From NCBI RefSeq assembly GCF_900111885.1, contig NZ_FOKG01000003.1, positions 1-64,000 on the forward strand: a stretch of 64,000 nt of DNA. Reading direction: 5' to 3'. The translations under genes were made by a program, and so were the position numbers. The notes under the pieces are model-generated. The model was not told where the DNA came from, ran no database searches, and saw nothing but the letters and a program-made list of their open reading frames with translations. Numbering within the stretch: position 1 is the first letter of the stretch; every line of letters begins with the position of its first letter. This DNA is from Amycolatopsis marina. GTDB taxonomy: Bacteria > Actinomycetota > Actinomycetes > Mycobacteriales > Pseudonocardiaceae. Positions 20,741-29,543 of this stretch are shown piece by piece.

Positions 20741-21410
20741 TCACCTGGGTTTCCCCTGCGTCGTGGTGTTCGTCTCCGTGGTTCCCGCCACGGAGACGAA
20801 CAGCCACGAACACCACGACGGCCAGCACGACAAGGCCGATCACGATCTTCTGGAACACGCTCGCGTAGTCCTGCACGAGGTGCCAGTTCTCGCCGAGGCC
20901 GAAGCCGGCGAGGACGAAGATCGTGTTCCACAGCAGACTGCCCAGCGTGGTGAGCGCGAGGAACACCGGGAACCGCATCCGCTCGATCCCGGCCGGCACC
21001 GAGATGAGGCTGCGGAACAGCGGCACCATCCGGCCGAGGAACACGGCCTTGGTGCCGTGGCGGGCGAACCACGCCTCCGTGCGGTCGAAGTCGGCGGCCT
21101 TGAGCAACGGAATCCGGATGACCAGGGCCCGTGTCCTGTCCCGGCCGAGCAGCATGCCGAGGTAGTACATGATGATCGCTCCGAGCACGGACCCAACGGT
21201 CGTCCAGGCGAGCGCTCCCGCCAGGGTGAACGTGCCCTGGCTCGCGGAGAACCCCGCGAGGGGAAGGACCAGTTCGCTGGGAATCGGCGGGAACAGGTTG
21301 TCCATGCCGACGATGAGCGCGGCTCCGGGACCGCCGAGTGAGTCCATCAACTGCACGGCCCAGCCGGCGAGCCCGTCGAGGGGTTCGGCGGCGGGAGGTT
21401 GAACGGTCAT
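20703..21410 (-). CDS. DedA-family membrane protein (VTT domain)
   Basis: The 235-aa inner-membrane protein has the family features: NLFPPIPSELVLPLAGF near the N-terminus, the GRMVPLFRSLISVPAG motif (R..P..R) in the VTT domain, and about five hydrophobic segments. DedA proteins are linked to lipid-carrier flipping and membrane homeostasis. ATG at 21410 follows AGGAGAAAGGCGCTTC. The C-terminal tail is basic and His-rich. Confidence 0.9.
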   Translation of the reverse strand: MTVQPPAAEPLDGLAGWAVQLMDSLGGPGAALIVGMDNLFPPIPSELVLPLAGFSASQGTFTLAGALAWTTVGSVLGAIIMYYLGMLLGRDRTRALVIRIPLLKAADFDRTEAWFARHGTKAVFLGRMVPLFRSLISVPAGIERMRFPVFLALTTLGSLLWNTIFVLAGFGLGENWHLVQDYASVFQKIVIGLVVLAVVVFVAVRLRGGNHGDEHHDAGETQVIRPSGTDRAPRR

Positions 21411-21546
21411 GAAGCGCCTTTCTCCTGACGAATCGGCCGGTACCGACGCTAGGAATCCGGCGTGGGGCACGCCATGGGGTACACGGCCCGGTACACCTGT
21501 GGAAAACCACAGTCCGCCGCGCACACGGGCTGGCTAGCCTGCCCAT

Positions 21547-22707
21547 ATGACCACTGCTGCCGACCCGAGCACTTCGCGGCGCGTGGGCCTGGGCACAGTC
21601 GGGTTGCTGATCGGCGGCGCGCTGGCCTTCGTCGAGTTCGGCTACGTCGTACTCACCGCTCCGCTGCTGCTGTTCCCGGTCACGCGAGCGAGGGTGCACA
21701 CGGGCGCCCGCACCCTGGCCGAGGTGGAACGGTGGCGGATCGCGAGGTACCTGGACAGCGAGGCGTCGAGGGACTACGCCGGTTTCCGCGCGCTGCAGTA
21801 CGTCGCGGTTCGGTCGGTGGTGGGCGGGCTCGGCGCGGGGATCTTTCTGTTGATGCTGTTCGGCATGATCGGCGGAGTGATCATGCTCGGGCAGGTGCTG
21901 AACGGGCTGCCGGTCGGCGGCGGGGACCCACTGGGCACGGACTCGGACTGGTACGACCCGTTCGCGGTCCTGTTGTTCGGCACGCTGCTGACGTTCCTCG
22001 CCGTACAGGGATTGCTGGGGGTGGCCTCGCTGGACCGGCGGCTGGCACAGCATTTTCTCGGGCCGACCTCACAGGAACTGTTGCGGCGCAGGCTTTCCTT
22101 CGTCACCCGGAGCCGGGCGGAGGTGGTGGACGCCGTCAACGACGAGCGTCGCCGGATCGAGCGCGCACTGCACGACGGGGTGCAGCAGCGGCTGGTCGCG
22201 CTCGGCATGGTGCTGGGCAGGGCCCGGCGTTCGTCCGATCCGGACCGGACGGACGAGCTGTTGCGCCAGGCACATGAGGAGGCGCAGCAGGCACTGCTGG
22301 ACCTGCGCGAGGTCGCGTGGCGGGTGTACCCGGTCGCGCTGGACTCCGGCGGCCTGCACGGGGCACTGGAGGCCCTCGCCGAGCGGTCCGGTGTGCCCGT
22401 CGACCTGACGTTCACGCTGCCCGAGCGACTGGACACCGCGACCGAGACCGTCGCGTACTTCGTGGTTTCGGAGGGGGTGACCAACGCGATCAAGCACGCA
22501 CGGGCGAGCCGGATTCAGATTGACGTGTCCCGAACCGGCGACCTGCTCGTCGTGCGCGTCCGCGACGACGGTGCCGGCGGCGCGAGACCGGAGGGCGACG
22601 GTCTCTCCGGCCTGGCGCGCAGGGTGTCCGCCGCCGACGGCACGTTCACAGTGGACAGTCCCGTCGGCGGTCCGACGACAGTCCGGGCGGAGCTACCGTG
22701 CGCATAG
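21547..22707 (+). CDS. NarL-type sensor histidine kinase
   Basis: The 386-aa membrane kinase has four hydrophobic segments (about 15-45 and 88-165, separated by a short loop), then a HisKA_3 domain with phosphoacceptor His209 in RIERALHDGVQQR, and a short HATPase domain with N-box VSEGVTNAIKHA (Asn313) and GDGLSGLARRV. It pairs with the response regulator 72 nt downstream. The signal is unknown; the sensor part is membrane-embedded with little outside loop, as in kinases that sense envelope stress or transporters. Confidence 0.92.
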   Translation: MTTAADPSTSRRVGLGTVGLLIGGALAFVEFGYVVLTAPLLLFPVTRARVHTGARTLAEVERWRIARYLDSEASRDYAGFRALQYVAVRSVVGGLGAGIFLLMLFGMIGGVIMLGQVLNGLPVGGGDPLGTDSDWYDPFAVLLFGTLLTFLAVQGLLGVASLDRRLAQHFLGPTSQELLRRRLSFVTRSRAEVVDAVNDERRRIERALHDGVQQRLVALGMVLGRARRSSDPDRTDELLRQAHEEAQQALLDLREVAWRVYPVALDSGGLHGALEALAERSGVPVDLTFTLPERLDTATETVAYFVVSEGVTNAIKHARASRIQIDVSRTGDLLVVRVRDDGAGGARPEGDGLSGLARRVSAADGTFTVDSPVGGPTTVRAELPCA

Positions 22708-22779
22708 TCCGGCAATGCCCGTCCCGGCGGGGTTTGGAGCGCCTGAGGCGGGGACGGCAGGGAACGGGGTGGGGCAGCC

Positions 22780-23424
22780 ATGCGGGTAGTGCTCGCTGAG
22801 GATTCGACGTTGTTGCGGGAGGGGCTTGTCCGGCTGCTGGCCGAGGAGGGGCACGACGTCGTCGCGTCGGCGGGCGACGGGGACGCGCTCCTGAACGCGG
22901 CCGGGGCGCATCGGCCCGACGTCGTCGTGACCGACGTGCGGATGCCGCCGACCCATACCGACGAGGGCCTGCGCGCGGCACTGGAGATCCGGCGGCGGTG
23001 GCCGGAGATCGGCGTGCTCGTGCTCTCGCAGTACGTCGAGAAGCGGTACGCGACCGAGCTGATCACCGGCGACACCGGCGGCGTCGGCTACCTCCTCAAG
23101 GACCGGGTGGTGCAGGTCGGCGAGTTCCTCGACGCGCTGGAGCGGGTGGCCACGGGTGGGGCCGCGTTCGATCCCGAGGTGGTGCGCCGCCTGCTGGCCC
23201 GGACCAGTCACGCCGATCCACTGTCCCGGCTGACCACCAGGGAGAACGAGGTCCTCGGCCTGATGGCCCAGGGACACACCAACGCCGGTATCGCCGGCCA
23301 GCTGTACGTGTCCCAGAGCGCGGTGGAGAAGCACGTGAATGCGATCTTCGACAAGCTCGACCTCGGCCACACCACCGGGTTCAGCCGCCGCGTGCTCGCG
23401 GTGTTGCGCTACCTCGGGTCGTAG
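22780..23424 (+). CDS. NarL/LuxR-family response regulator
   Basis: The 214-aa regulator has a receiver domain with acidic pocket Glu7-Asp8, phosphoacceptor Asp52 (VVVTDVRMPP) and Lys107 (YLLKDR), then a LuxR-type helix-turn-helix from about 150 (LTTRENEVLGLMAQG). It should bind DNA when phosphorylated by the upstream kinase. Its 3' end faces the GNAT gene with a 10-bp gap. Confidence 0.93.
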   Translation: MRVVLAEDSTLLREGLVRLLAEEGHDVVASAGDGDALLNAAGAHRPDVVVTDVRMPPTHTDEGLRAALEIRRRWPEIGVLVLSQYVEKRYATELITGDTGGVGYLLKDRVVQVGEFLDALERVATGGAAFDPEVVRRLLARTSHADPLSRLTTRENEVLGLMAQGHTNAGIAGQLYVSQSAVEKHVNAIFDKLDLGHTTGFSRRVLAVLRYLGS

Positions 23425-23434
23425 GCCAGACCGG

Positions 23435-23956
23435 CTAACGGAGTTCACCTTCCAGTAAACCCATCGTGAACATGTCGTACCAACGGCCGTCACGCCGGAA
23501 AACCTGCCGCAGTCTGCCTTCGGTGACGAAGCCGACCTTGTCGTAGACGCGGCGTGCGGAGTGGTTCTCGGTGACGACGGTCAGCGTGATCTTGTGCAGG
23601 CGCATCTTCTCGAACCCGTACCGGCAGATCGTGCGCATGGCATCGGTGGCGTAGCCGCGCCCCCAGTAGTCCTTCTCGCCGAGGTAGATGTCGAGTTTGG
23701 CACAACCGATCTCCGGTTCCGCGTCGTGCAGCAGAACGAGACCGATGAGCTTCTCCTCGTTGATCGCCTCGATGCCGTAGACCACGTCGCCGTAGGCGTT
23801 GCGCGGGCGTTCGGCCAGCCACCGCCGGATCCTGGACAACGGCTGTGCGTAGTCGTCGTTCATCCATCGCATGACGTCCGGGTCGTGGTTCCAGCGCCAC
23901 ATCGCCTCGGCATCCCACTCGTCCATCGCCCGCAACGCGACCAGGTCTCCTCGCAC
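23435..23956 (-). CDS. GNAT N-acetyltransferase (RimJ/RimL-like)
   Basis: About 173 residues of an acetyl-CoA-dependent acyltransferase. The acetyl-CoA site is seen in LGEKDYWGRGYATDAMRTI (Q/R-x-x-G-x-G/A), followed by NHSARRVYDKVGFVTEG, typical of the family. GTG at 23956 is chosen because it begins the conserved VRGDLVALRAM core; an upstream TTG could add about 17 residues, and no ribosome site is clear, so the start is uncertain. Substrate unknown. Upstream is the terminator of the epoxide hydrolase gene. Confidence 0.8.
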   Translation of the reverse strand: MRGDLVALRAMDEWDAEAMWRWNHDPDVMRWMNDDYAQPLSRIRRWLAERPRNAYGDVVYGIEAINEEKLIGLVLLHDAEPEIGCAKLDIYLGEKDYWGRGYATDAMRTICRYGFEKMRLHKITLTVVTENHSARRVYDKVGFVTEGRLRQVFRRDGRWYDMFTMGLLEGELR

Positions 23957-24009
23957 CCGCAAGAAGTAGCACGGCAAGTTCGGCAGCTCAAACCAATAAC
24001 AAGACCACA

Positions 24010-24042
24010 AGGATGCCGCGGGCCATCCGCCCGCGGCATCCT
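24010..24042 (-). terminator. Terminator of the epoxide hydrolase gene
   Basis: A perfect 13-bp stem (AGGATGCCGCGGG) with 7-nt loop, 6 nt past the stop, followed on the minus strand by TTGTGGTCTTGTTATTGG. Confidence 0.8.
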
Positions 24043-24048
24043 CGTGGG

Positions 24049-25167
24049 TCACGTCAGGTTGCCGTAGAACTTCCTGAGATCGGCGACGAGCAGGTCGGGA
24101 GCCTGGTGTGCGGTGTAGTGCCCACCACCGTCGAGTTCGGTCCAGTGCACGAGGTTCTTGTGGTCCCGCTCGGCGAACGGGCGGATGGACTGGAAGTCGC
24201 CCGGTGCCATCGCGAGTCCGATCGGGACGGTCGTCGGCTCGGTCGGGTGCTCGGCGTGCGCGTCCTCGTAGTAGATGCGCGCCGCGGAGTTGGCCGTTCC
24301 GGTGAACCAGTAGATCGCGACGTTGGTCAGGATGAAGTCGGGATCGAGCCCGCCGAACAACTGGGCGTTCCAGCCGAGCTGACCGACCGGCGAGTCGAGC
24401 AGTGCGTAGGACAGCGTCTGCGGCTGCTGCGCGTGCAACTGGTTGAACGCGGACATGTTGTCGTTGAACCACTTCAGGTGCTCGAGCGCGGCGAGGTCCT
24501 GCTCGCTGAGGTTCGCGAACTCGGCCGGGTCGCCCGAAGGGAACGAGAAGATCTGGGTTACGTGCACGCCGACAACGTGCTCGGGATCGATGCGGCCCAC
24601 CTCGGGCGAGACGAACGAGCCACCGTCGTTGCCGACCGCTCCGTAGCGGTCGTAGCCGAGCCTGCCCATCAGTTCCGCCCATGCCGCGGCGATGCGGTAC
24701 CGGTTCCACCCGCGCTCCCGGGTCGGACCGGAGAACGCGAAGCCGGGCATGGACGGGATGACCAGGTGGAACGCCTGCGCCGGATCGCCGCCGTGGGCGC
24801 GCGGGTCGGTCAGTGGGCCGATCACGTCCAGATACTCGACGAAGGACCCGGGCCAGCCGTGGGTGAGGATCAACGGCAGCGCGTCGGGCTCCGGGGAGCG
24901 GACGTGCAGGAAGTGGATGTCCTGTCCGTCGATGGTCGTGACGAACTGCGGAAACTCGTTGAGCCTTCGCTCCTGGGCGCGCCAGTCGAAGTCGTTCGCC
25001 CAGTACTCGGCCAGTTCCCGGACCTCCGTCAGCGGCACGCCGTAGTCCCGGCCGACGCCGGGCAGTTCGTCCGGCCAGCGGGTGGCGGCCAGCCTGGCCC
25101 GCAGGTCGTCCAGGTCGGCCTGCGGAATGTCGATGCGGAAGGGGTGGATCTCGCTGCTCTTCGTCAT
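24049..25167 (-). CDS. Epoxide hydrolase (alpha/beta fold, EHN domain)
   Basis: The 372-aa enzyme opens epoxides to diols. It has the N-terminal EHN domain (about 8-115, with [14 protein letters not shown]), the oxyanion motif HGWPGS (103-108), nucleophile Asp181 in GNDGGS, and a C-terminal [11 protein letters not shown] with the catalytic His. This combination is typical of microsomal-type epoxide hydrolases. ATG at 25167 is preferred to GTG two codons upstream. The start lies only 11 nt from a 16-bp hairpin, so expression may depend on read-through or on control at that hairpin. Confidence 0.92.
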   Translation of the reverse strand: MTKSSEIHPFRIDIPQADLDDLRARLAATRWPDELPGVGRDYGVPLTEVRELAEYWANDFDWRAQERRLNEFPQFVTTIDGQDIHFLHVRSPEPDALPLILTHGWPGSFVEYLDVIGPLTDPRAHGGDPAQAFHLVIPSMPGFAFSGPTRERGWNRYRIAAAWAELMGRLGYDRYGAVGNDGGSFVSPEVGRIDPEHVVGVHVTQIFSFPSGDPAEFANLSEQDLAALEHLKWFNDNMSAFNQLHAQQPQTLSYALLDSPVGQLGWNAQLFGGLDPDFILTNVAIYWFTGTANSAARIYYEDAHAEHPTEPTTVPIGLAMAPGDFQSIRPFAERDHKNLVHWTELDGGGHYTAHQAPDLLVADLRKFYGNLT

Positions 25168-25178
25168 GAACACAAGCT

Positions 25179-25217
25179 ATGCGGGCATTAGGAACAGCAG
25201 CTTCCTAATGCCCGCAT
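25179..25217 (-). terminator. 16-bp hairpin between dodecin and epoxide hydrolase
   Basis: ATGCGGGCATTAGGAA pairs perfectly with its complement around CAGCAGC. It follows the dodecin stop by 30 nt but lacks a clean T-run and reaches within 12 nt of the next start codon. Confidence 0.65.
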
Positions 25218-25247
25218 CTTCCGGAAAACTTCCGCGATTCCGGTCAG

Positions 25248-25466
25248 CTAGGAGCCTGCCTCCTCGAGCCGGAAGCCGACCTTCATGCCGACCTGCACGT
25301 ACCCGATGTCGTCGTTGTCGATCACGCCGCGGATCTCGGTCACCTCGAACCAGTCGAGACCGCGCAGTGTCTGCCCCGCGCGCTTGAGTCCGCCCCGGAT
25401 GGCGTCGTCGACGCCCTCGGACGAGGTTCCGACGATCTCGGTCACGCGATAGGTCTTGTCGGACAT
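25248..25466 (-). CDS. Dodecin (flavin-binding dodecamer)
   Basis: The 72-aa protein matches the dodecin family: MSDKTYRVTEIVGTSSEGVD, DWFEVTEIRG and VGMKVGFRLEE. Dodecins form hollow 12-mers that store flavin or CoA. The conserved Trp39 in the TLRGLDWFEV stretch stacks on the flavin. ATG has GGAGG five nt upstream. Confidence 0.95.
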   Translation of the reverse strand: MSDKTYRVTEIVGTSSEGVDDAIRGGLKRAGQTLRGLDWFEVTEIRGVIDNDDIGYVQVGMKVGFRLEEAGS

Positions 25467-25540
25467 GGCTGCCTCCAACTCGATCGGTGGCCTCCCAGTG
25501 TGCGACGCGAACCCGCCCGACGCAGTGCGCGAACACCCGG

Positions 25541-26992
25541 TCAGGCGAGCGCGGGTGTGCGTTCCCGGACGAACAGGTACAGCACCGCGGAGGTCAGCAT
25601 GATCCCGCCCGCGACCCAGGTGCCGACCGCCCAGCTGCCGGTCACGTCGCGCAACACGCCACTGACCACGGGGCTCGCCACCGCACCGATCTCGGAGATC
25701 AGGTTCAGCAGCCCGAACGCCGAACCGCGTTGCGACTCGGGCACAAGATCGCCGGTGATGCCCTGGGCGATGGGCTGCAGTGCGTTGAAGAACAGGCCGG
25801 ACACGAACAACAGGGCACCGAGCAACAGCAGGGACGGCTTCTCACCGTCACTGATGGACAGTGCGAACGCGAATACGAGCAGCGAGTAGATCACCGTGAA
25901 CGAGACCAGCAACGGCTTCCTGCCCTGCCCCCTGCGCAATGCGCGGTCGGCGAGCCAACCACCGACCGGGAAGCCGAGGATGCCCGCCCCGGCGTTGAAC
26001 GCCGCGGTCAACGCTGCCGCGAGCAGTGAGCTGTTGGCGGTCTCCCGGACGATCTCGACGGACCAGAAGCTGAAGAACCACAGGTTCCACAGAATGGCGG
26101 TGTATGCGATGTAGACGATCACGATGTCGCGGCCGAGCAGGGTGGCGGCCTCGGCGGTGCGGCGCAGGCGCAGCACGATCACGGCGATGACGACAGCGGC
26201 GAGCGCACCGGAACCGAGCGCGGTCGCCCAGGTCGGCCAGCGCAGCTTCTCCGCGACGACGAAGAGGAGCAGCACGGCGGCGAGCAGCGGGGCGGAGACG
26301 ACCAGCAGGCGCAGCAGCGGCGGTCCCATCCGCAGGCGACCGCCGAGCTTGCGATGGAAGAAGGCCCAGCAACCGAAGCCGACGATCGCCGAGACGACGG
26401 CGAAGACGAGGAACGGCACCCGCCAGGCCTCATCGCCCAGGTTCATCCCGGACCCCCAGCTGATGAGCAGCGGCGTGCCGATGATGCCCGCGGTGAGGCC
26501 GATGGAGAGTCCGGAGATCACCACGCCGAGACCGAGGGTCCGGCGGCGGGGCGGTGTGTGGGTGAGGATCAGTGTGCGGTCGTTGGAGTAGAAGACACCC
26601 TCGCCGAGCCCGGTCAGGACGCGCGCACCGACGAACGCGATCAACCCGACCACCAGGCCGGACACCGCCGTCATGACCGCCGCCCACAGCAGCGAGACGA
26701 CGATCATCTCGCGGTGGCCGAACCGGTCCCCGAGCCTGCCGCCGGGGTACTGGGTGAGCATGTAGCCGGTGAAGAACAGCGATCCGACCAGGCCGCCGAG
26801 TGCGCGCGGGTCCGTCGCCTCACCGATGAAGCCGACCTCGTTGGCGATCATCCAGCTGACCACGGGCCCGGTCAGGGTCCGGTCGGCGTAACTCACCACC
26901 CAGCCCAGCAGGAGCATCACCCACAGACCGCGATAGGGCGTACCGCCGGTCGTTCGCGTCGGCAGGAACGGGGTCGGACTGGGAGCACTCAT
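25541..26992 (-). CDS. Major facilitator superfamily transporter
   Basis: The 483-aa protein has about twelve membrane spans and the MFS motif GGRLGDRFGHREM between spans 2 and 3. The family resembles anion/aromatic-acid:proton symporters. ATG at 26992 follows GGAGAGGCCGTC. It is divergent from the Rieske oxygenase gene, with a palindrome 34 bp before its start, so it most likely imports the aromatic acid the oxygenase system consumes. Substrate is inferred from context only. Confidence 0.85.
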   Translation of the reverse strand: MSAPSPTPFLPTRTTGGTPYRGLWVMLLLGWVVSYADRTLTGPVVSWMIANEVGFIGEATDPRALGGLVGSLFFTGYMLTQYPGGRLGDRFGHREMIVVSLLWAAVMTAVSGLVVGLIAFVGARVLTGLGEGVFYSNDRTLILTHTPPRRRTLGLGVVISGLSIGLTAGIIGTPLLISWGSGMNLGDEAWRVPFLVFAVVSAIVGFGCWAFFHRKLGGRLRMGPPLLRLLVVSAPLLAAVLLLFVVAEKLRWPTWATALGSGALAAVVIAVIVLRLRRTAEAATLLGRDIVIVYIAYTAILWNLWFFSFWSVEIVRETANSSLLAAALTAAFNAGAGILGFPVGGWLADRALRRGQGRKPLLVSFTVIYSLLVFAFALSISDGEKPSLLLLGALLFVSGLFFNALQPIAQGITGDLVPESQRGSAFGLLNLISEIGAVASPVVSGVLRDVTGSWAVGTWVAGGIMLTSAVLYLFVRERTPALA

Positions 26993-27025
26993 GACGGCCT
27001 CTCCGCTGAGGTGAACAAGTCCAGT

Positions 27026-27040
27026 GTTCGCATAGTGAAC
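27026..27040. promoter_or_regulatory. Candidate IclR-family operator
   Basis: GTTCGCATAGTGAAC is a 15-bp imperfect palindrome in the 246-bp gap between the divergent MFS and oxygenase genes. Sites of this GTTCG-N5-GAAC form are typical of IclR-type regulators of aromatic catabolism, and an iclR gene ends this cluster. Confidence 0.5.
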
Positions 27041-27238
27041 TACTGTGACGAGAGCGAACAATCGAGGACCATAAGGATGTCACCCGACGGTGTCAATGCT
27101 TGCGTGAGCGGCCGCGGAAACCTGCGCGGGAAGCACGAATTCCTTTCACTCAATGAAAACAGCGATGGCGATCACAGGCCCGCTCCCCCGACGGTGTCGA
27201 GCACAGCTCACCCACCACCGAAGGAGCGCTGGGAGTCA

Positions 27239-28282
27239 ATGCCGACATTCGCCCGCAACCAGTGGTACGTCGCCGCCTACGGCAGGGAGATCGGTCGCGA
27301 ACTGTTCGCGCGCACGATCCTCGGCGAGCCGATCGTCTTCTACCGCACCGAAACCGGCGAGCCGGTCGCGCTCGCCGATCGCTGCGTGCACCGCCGATTC
27401 CCGCTCTCGGAAAGCAACCTCGACGGCGACCGGATCGTGTGCGGCTACCACGGCTTCACCTACGACACCACCGGCACGTGCGTCGCTGTTCCCGGCCAGA
27501 ACCGGGTGCCACGCACCGCGCGAGTGCCCAGCTATCCCGTGATCGAGCAGGACTCCTTCGTGTGGGTGTGGATCGGCGATCCCGCGCGGGCCGACACCGC
27601 CCGCATCCCCCGCGCACCATGGCTCGCCGATTCCGGCTACGCCACCGTCAGTGGGATGGAACCGCTCGCCGCGCGCTACGAGCTGCTGGTGGACAACCTG
27701 ATGGACCTCTCCCACGAGACCTACCTGCACGGCGGCTACATCGGCACGCCGGAGGTGGCGAGCACCCCGATCACCACGGAGGTGGACGAGGAGCGGGAGA
27801 TCATCTACGTGAGCAGGCACATGGACGACGCCGAGTGCCCTGCGTTCTACTCGAAGTCGACCGGACTCGAAGGCCGCATCACCCGGTGGCAGGACATCGA
27901 GTACCACCCGCCGTGCCTGTACCTGCTGCACAGCAGGATCGCCCCGGTCGGCGTACTGCCACGCGAGGACGGCAGCGACCCGGATGCCTTCCATGTCGAG
28001 GTCGTCTACGCGATCACGCCCGAGACGGAGCACAGCACGCACGACTTCTGGGCCGTGGCAAGGGATTTCGCTCTCAAGGACGAGGGGGTGTCGGAGTTCC
28101 TGCGGGAGAACAACCGCACCGTGGTGCTCCAGGACGTCACGGCGCTGGACATCCTGGAGAAGGTGGTGGCCGCCGAGGCCGACGGGTACCAGGAGCTGAG
28201 CATCAACATCGACACCGGCGGCCTCGCGGCCCGGCGCTTCCTGAAGCGGATGATCGAGCGGGAACAGGAAGTCCGGGCATGA
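27239..28282 (+). CDS. vanA: Rieske aromatic-ring-type oxygenase, vanillate O-demethylase-like alpha subunit
   Basis: The 347-aa oxygenase has a Rieske [2Fe-2S] centre formed by Cys49-x-His51 and Cys68-x2-His71, and a mononuclear iron site with His159 and His164 in LSHETYLHGG preceded by Asp156. Such enzymes oxidatively demethylate vanillate or related methoxy-aromatics using electrons from a partner reductase. ATG at 27239 is preceded by GGGAGTCA. Its stop overlaps the next gene (ATGA). The exact substrate is inferred. Confidence 0.88.
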   Translation: MPTFARNQWYVAAYGREIGRELFARTILGEPIVFYRTETGEPVALADRCVHRRFPLSESNLDGDRIVCGYHGFTYDTTGTCVAVPGQNRVPRTARVPSYPVIEQDSFVWVWIGDPARADTARIPRAPWLADSGYATVSGMEPLAARYELLVDNLMDLSHETYLHGGYIGTPEVASTPITTEVDEEREIIYVSRHMDDAECPAFYSKSTGLEGRITRWQDIEYHPPCLYLLHSRIAPVGVLPREDGSDPDAFHVEVVYAITPETEHSTHDFWAVARDFALKDEGVSEFLRENNRTVVLQDVTALDILEKVVAAEADGYQELSINIDTGGLAARRFLKRMIEREQEVRA

Positions 28283-28458
28283 CCGTCAGGGCGGAGATGC
28301 TCAGCGGGGACACCATCTTCCGCATCCACTGGCGACTGGGCACCGACCGGCTGGTCGGGGTGTGTCACTGCGGGGCCGAGCACGAGGCCGAGGACCCGAT
28401 CGTGTTGTGGGACTGGCTGCTGGCCCATCCGCGACATCCGGAGGGTGGCGATGAGTGA
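28279..28458 (+). CDS. 59-aa protein between oxygenase and reductase
   Basis: I recognise no named family. The product begins MTVRAEMLSGDTIFRIHW and contains a Cys-His-Cys cluster (residues 29-31) with His35, followed by EDPIVLWDWLLAHPRHP. The gene overlaps vanA by 4 nt (ATGA) and the reductase start by 8 nt, so its translation is coupled to both. The CHC group could bind metal, which would suit an accessory or electron-transfer role, but this is inference. Confidence 0.75.
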   Translation: MTVRAEMLSGDTIFRIHWRLGTDRLVGVCHCGAEHEAEDPIVLWDWLLAHPRHPEGGDE

Positions 28459-29392
28459 CCGCAGGGAACTCCTCGTCGCGGCCAGGGAACAGGTCGCGGA
28501 CGGAGTGGTGCGGCTGACCCTGCGGGATCCGAACGGCGATCCCGTCCCGGCCTGGGAGCCCGGCGCGCACATCGACCTCCTGCTGGACGAGGGCCTGGAA
28601 CGCCAGTACTCGCTGTGCGGCGACCCGGCCGACCGGACGGAACTGCGGATCGCGGTCCTGCGCGAGCCAGTGGGCCGAGGCGGTTCGGCCAAAGTGCACA
28701 GCGAGCTGGTGCCGGGCAGCAGGGTGCGGATTCGCGGGCCGCGCAACAACTTCGCGCTCGTCGATGCCAAGCGCTACCTCTTCCTGGCGGGTGGCATAGG
28801 GATCACGCCGATCCTGCCGATGCTCGCCGCCGCCGACGCGGCCCGCGCCGACTGGCGACTGGTCTACGGCGGACGCACCCGCGCTTCGATGGCGTTCGCC
28901 GACGAGCTGCGGGCCGAGTTCGGCGACCGCGTGACGGTCTGCCCGCAGGACGAGACGGGGCTGCTCGATCTCGACGCCCTGCTCGACGCGCCGGATCCGG
29001 CGACGGCGGTGTACTGCTGCGGGCCCGAACCACTGCTGGCCGCCGTCGAGCAGCGGTGCGGGAGCTGGCCACCGGGCGCGTTGCACGTGGAGCGTTTCGC
29101 CGCGGTGGCGGACAACGGGCCGCGCGCGGGGTTCGAGGTGGAGCTCGCGCGGTCCGGGAAGACGCTGACGGTGACGTCCGATCGCTCCATCCTGGAAACC
29201 GTCGAGGACGCCGGAGTCCAGGTGCTGTCCTCCTGCCGGGAGGGTACCTGCGGGACCTGCGAGACCGACGTCGTCGAGGGCACCCCCGACCACCGCGACT
29301 CGCTGCTCACCGAGCAGGAGCGGGAGGCGGGCGAGACCATGATGATCTGTGTCTCCCGGGCACAATGCGCAAAACTCGTGCTCGACCTGTAG
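28451..29392 (+). CDS. vanB: Vanillate demethylase-type oxidoreductase (FMN/NAD/2Fe-2S)
   Basis: The 313-aa reductase passes electrons from NAD(P)H to the Rieske oxygenase. It has the flavin motif RQYSLCGD (51-58), the nucleotide-binding GGIGITPI (114-121), and a C-terminal plant-type [2Fe-2S] domain with CREGTCGTC and a later Cys in MMICVSRA. ATG at 28451 follows GGAGGG by 5 nt. It is the last gene of the three-gene coupled operon and is followed by two palindromic repeats. Confidence 0.92.
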   Translation: MSDRRELLVAAREQVADGVVRLTLRDPNGDPVPAWEPGAHIDLLLDEGLERQYSLCGDPADRTELRIAVLREPVGRGGSAKVHSELVPGSRVRIRGPRNNFALVDAKRYLFLAGGIGITPILPMLAAADAARADWRLVYGGRTRASMAFADELRAEFGDRVTVCPQDETGLLDLDALLDAPDPATAVYCCGPEPLLAAVEQRCGSWPPGALHVERFAAVADNGPRAGFEVELARSGKTLTVTSDRSILETVEDAGVQVLSSCREGTCGTCETDVVEGTPDHRDSLLTEQEREAGETMMICVSRAQCAKLVLDL

Positions 29393-29420
29393 CCGATGCG
29401 GCCGACCGTGTGCGCCGGGT

Positions 29421-29509
29421 ATCGCACTTTCCCGGGAAAGTGCGATGGGGCAAGCCGGTGACCTGGGACGCGAATTTTCGGACTCGCACTTTCCCGGGAA
29501 AGTGCGAGT
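29421..29509. repeat. Pair of CACTTTCCCGGGAAAGTG palindromes after vanB
   Basis: Copy one is a perfect 26-bp palindrome (29421-29446), copy two a perfect 28-bp palindrome (29482-29509); both share the GCACTTTCCCGGGAAAGTGC core. Centres are 62 bp apart. Confidence 0.92.
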
Positions 29510-29543
29510 GGTGGTGTCGCCGTGCGGGATGGAGGAGGGCGTG

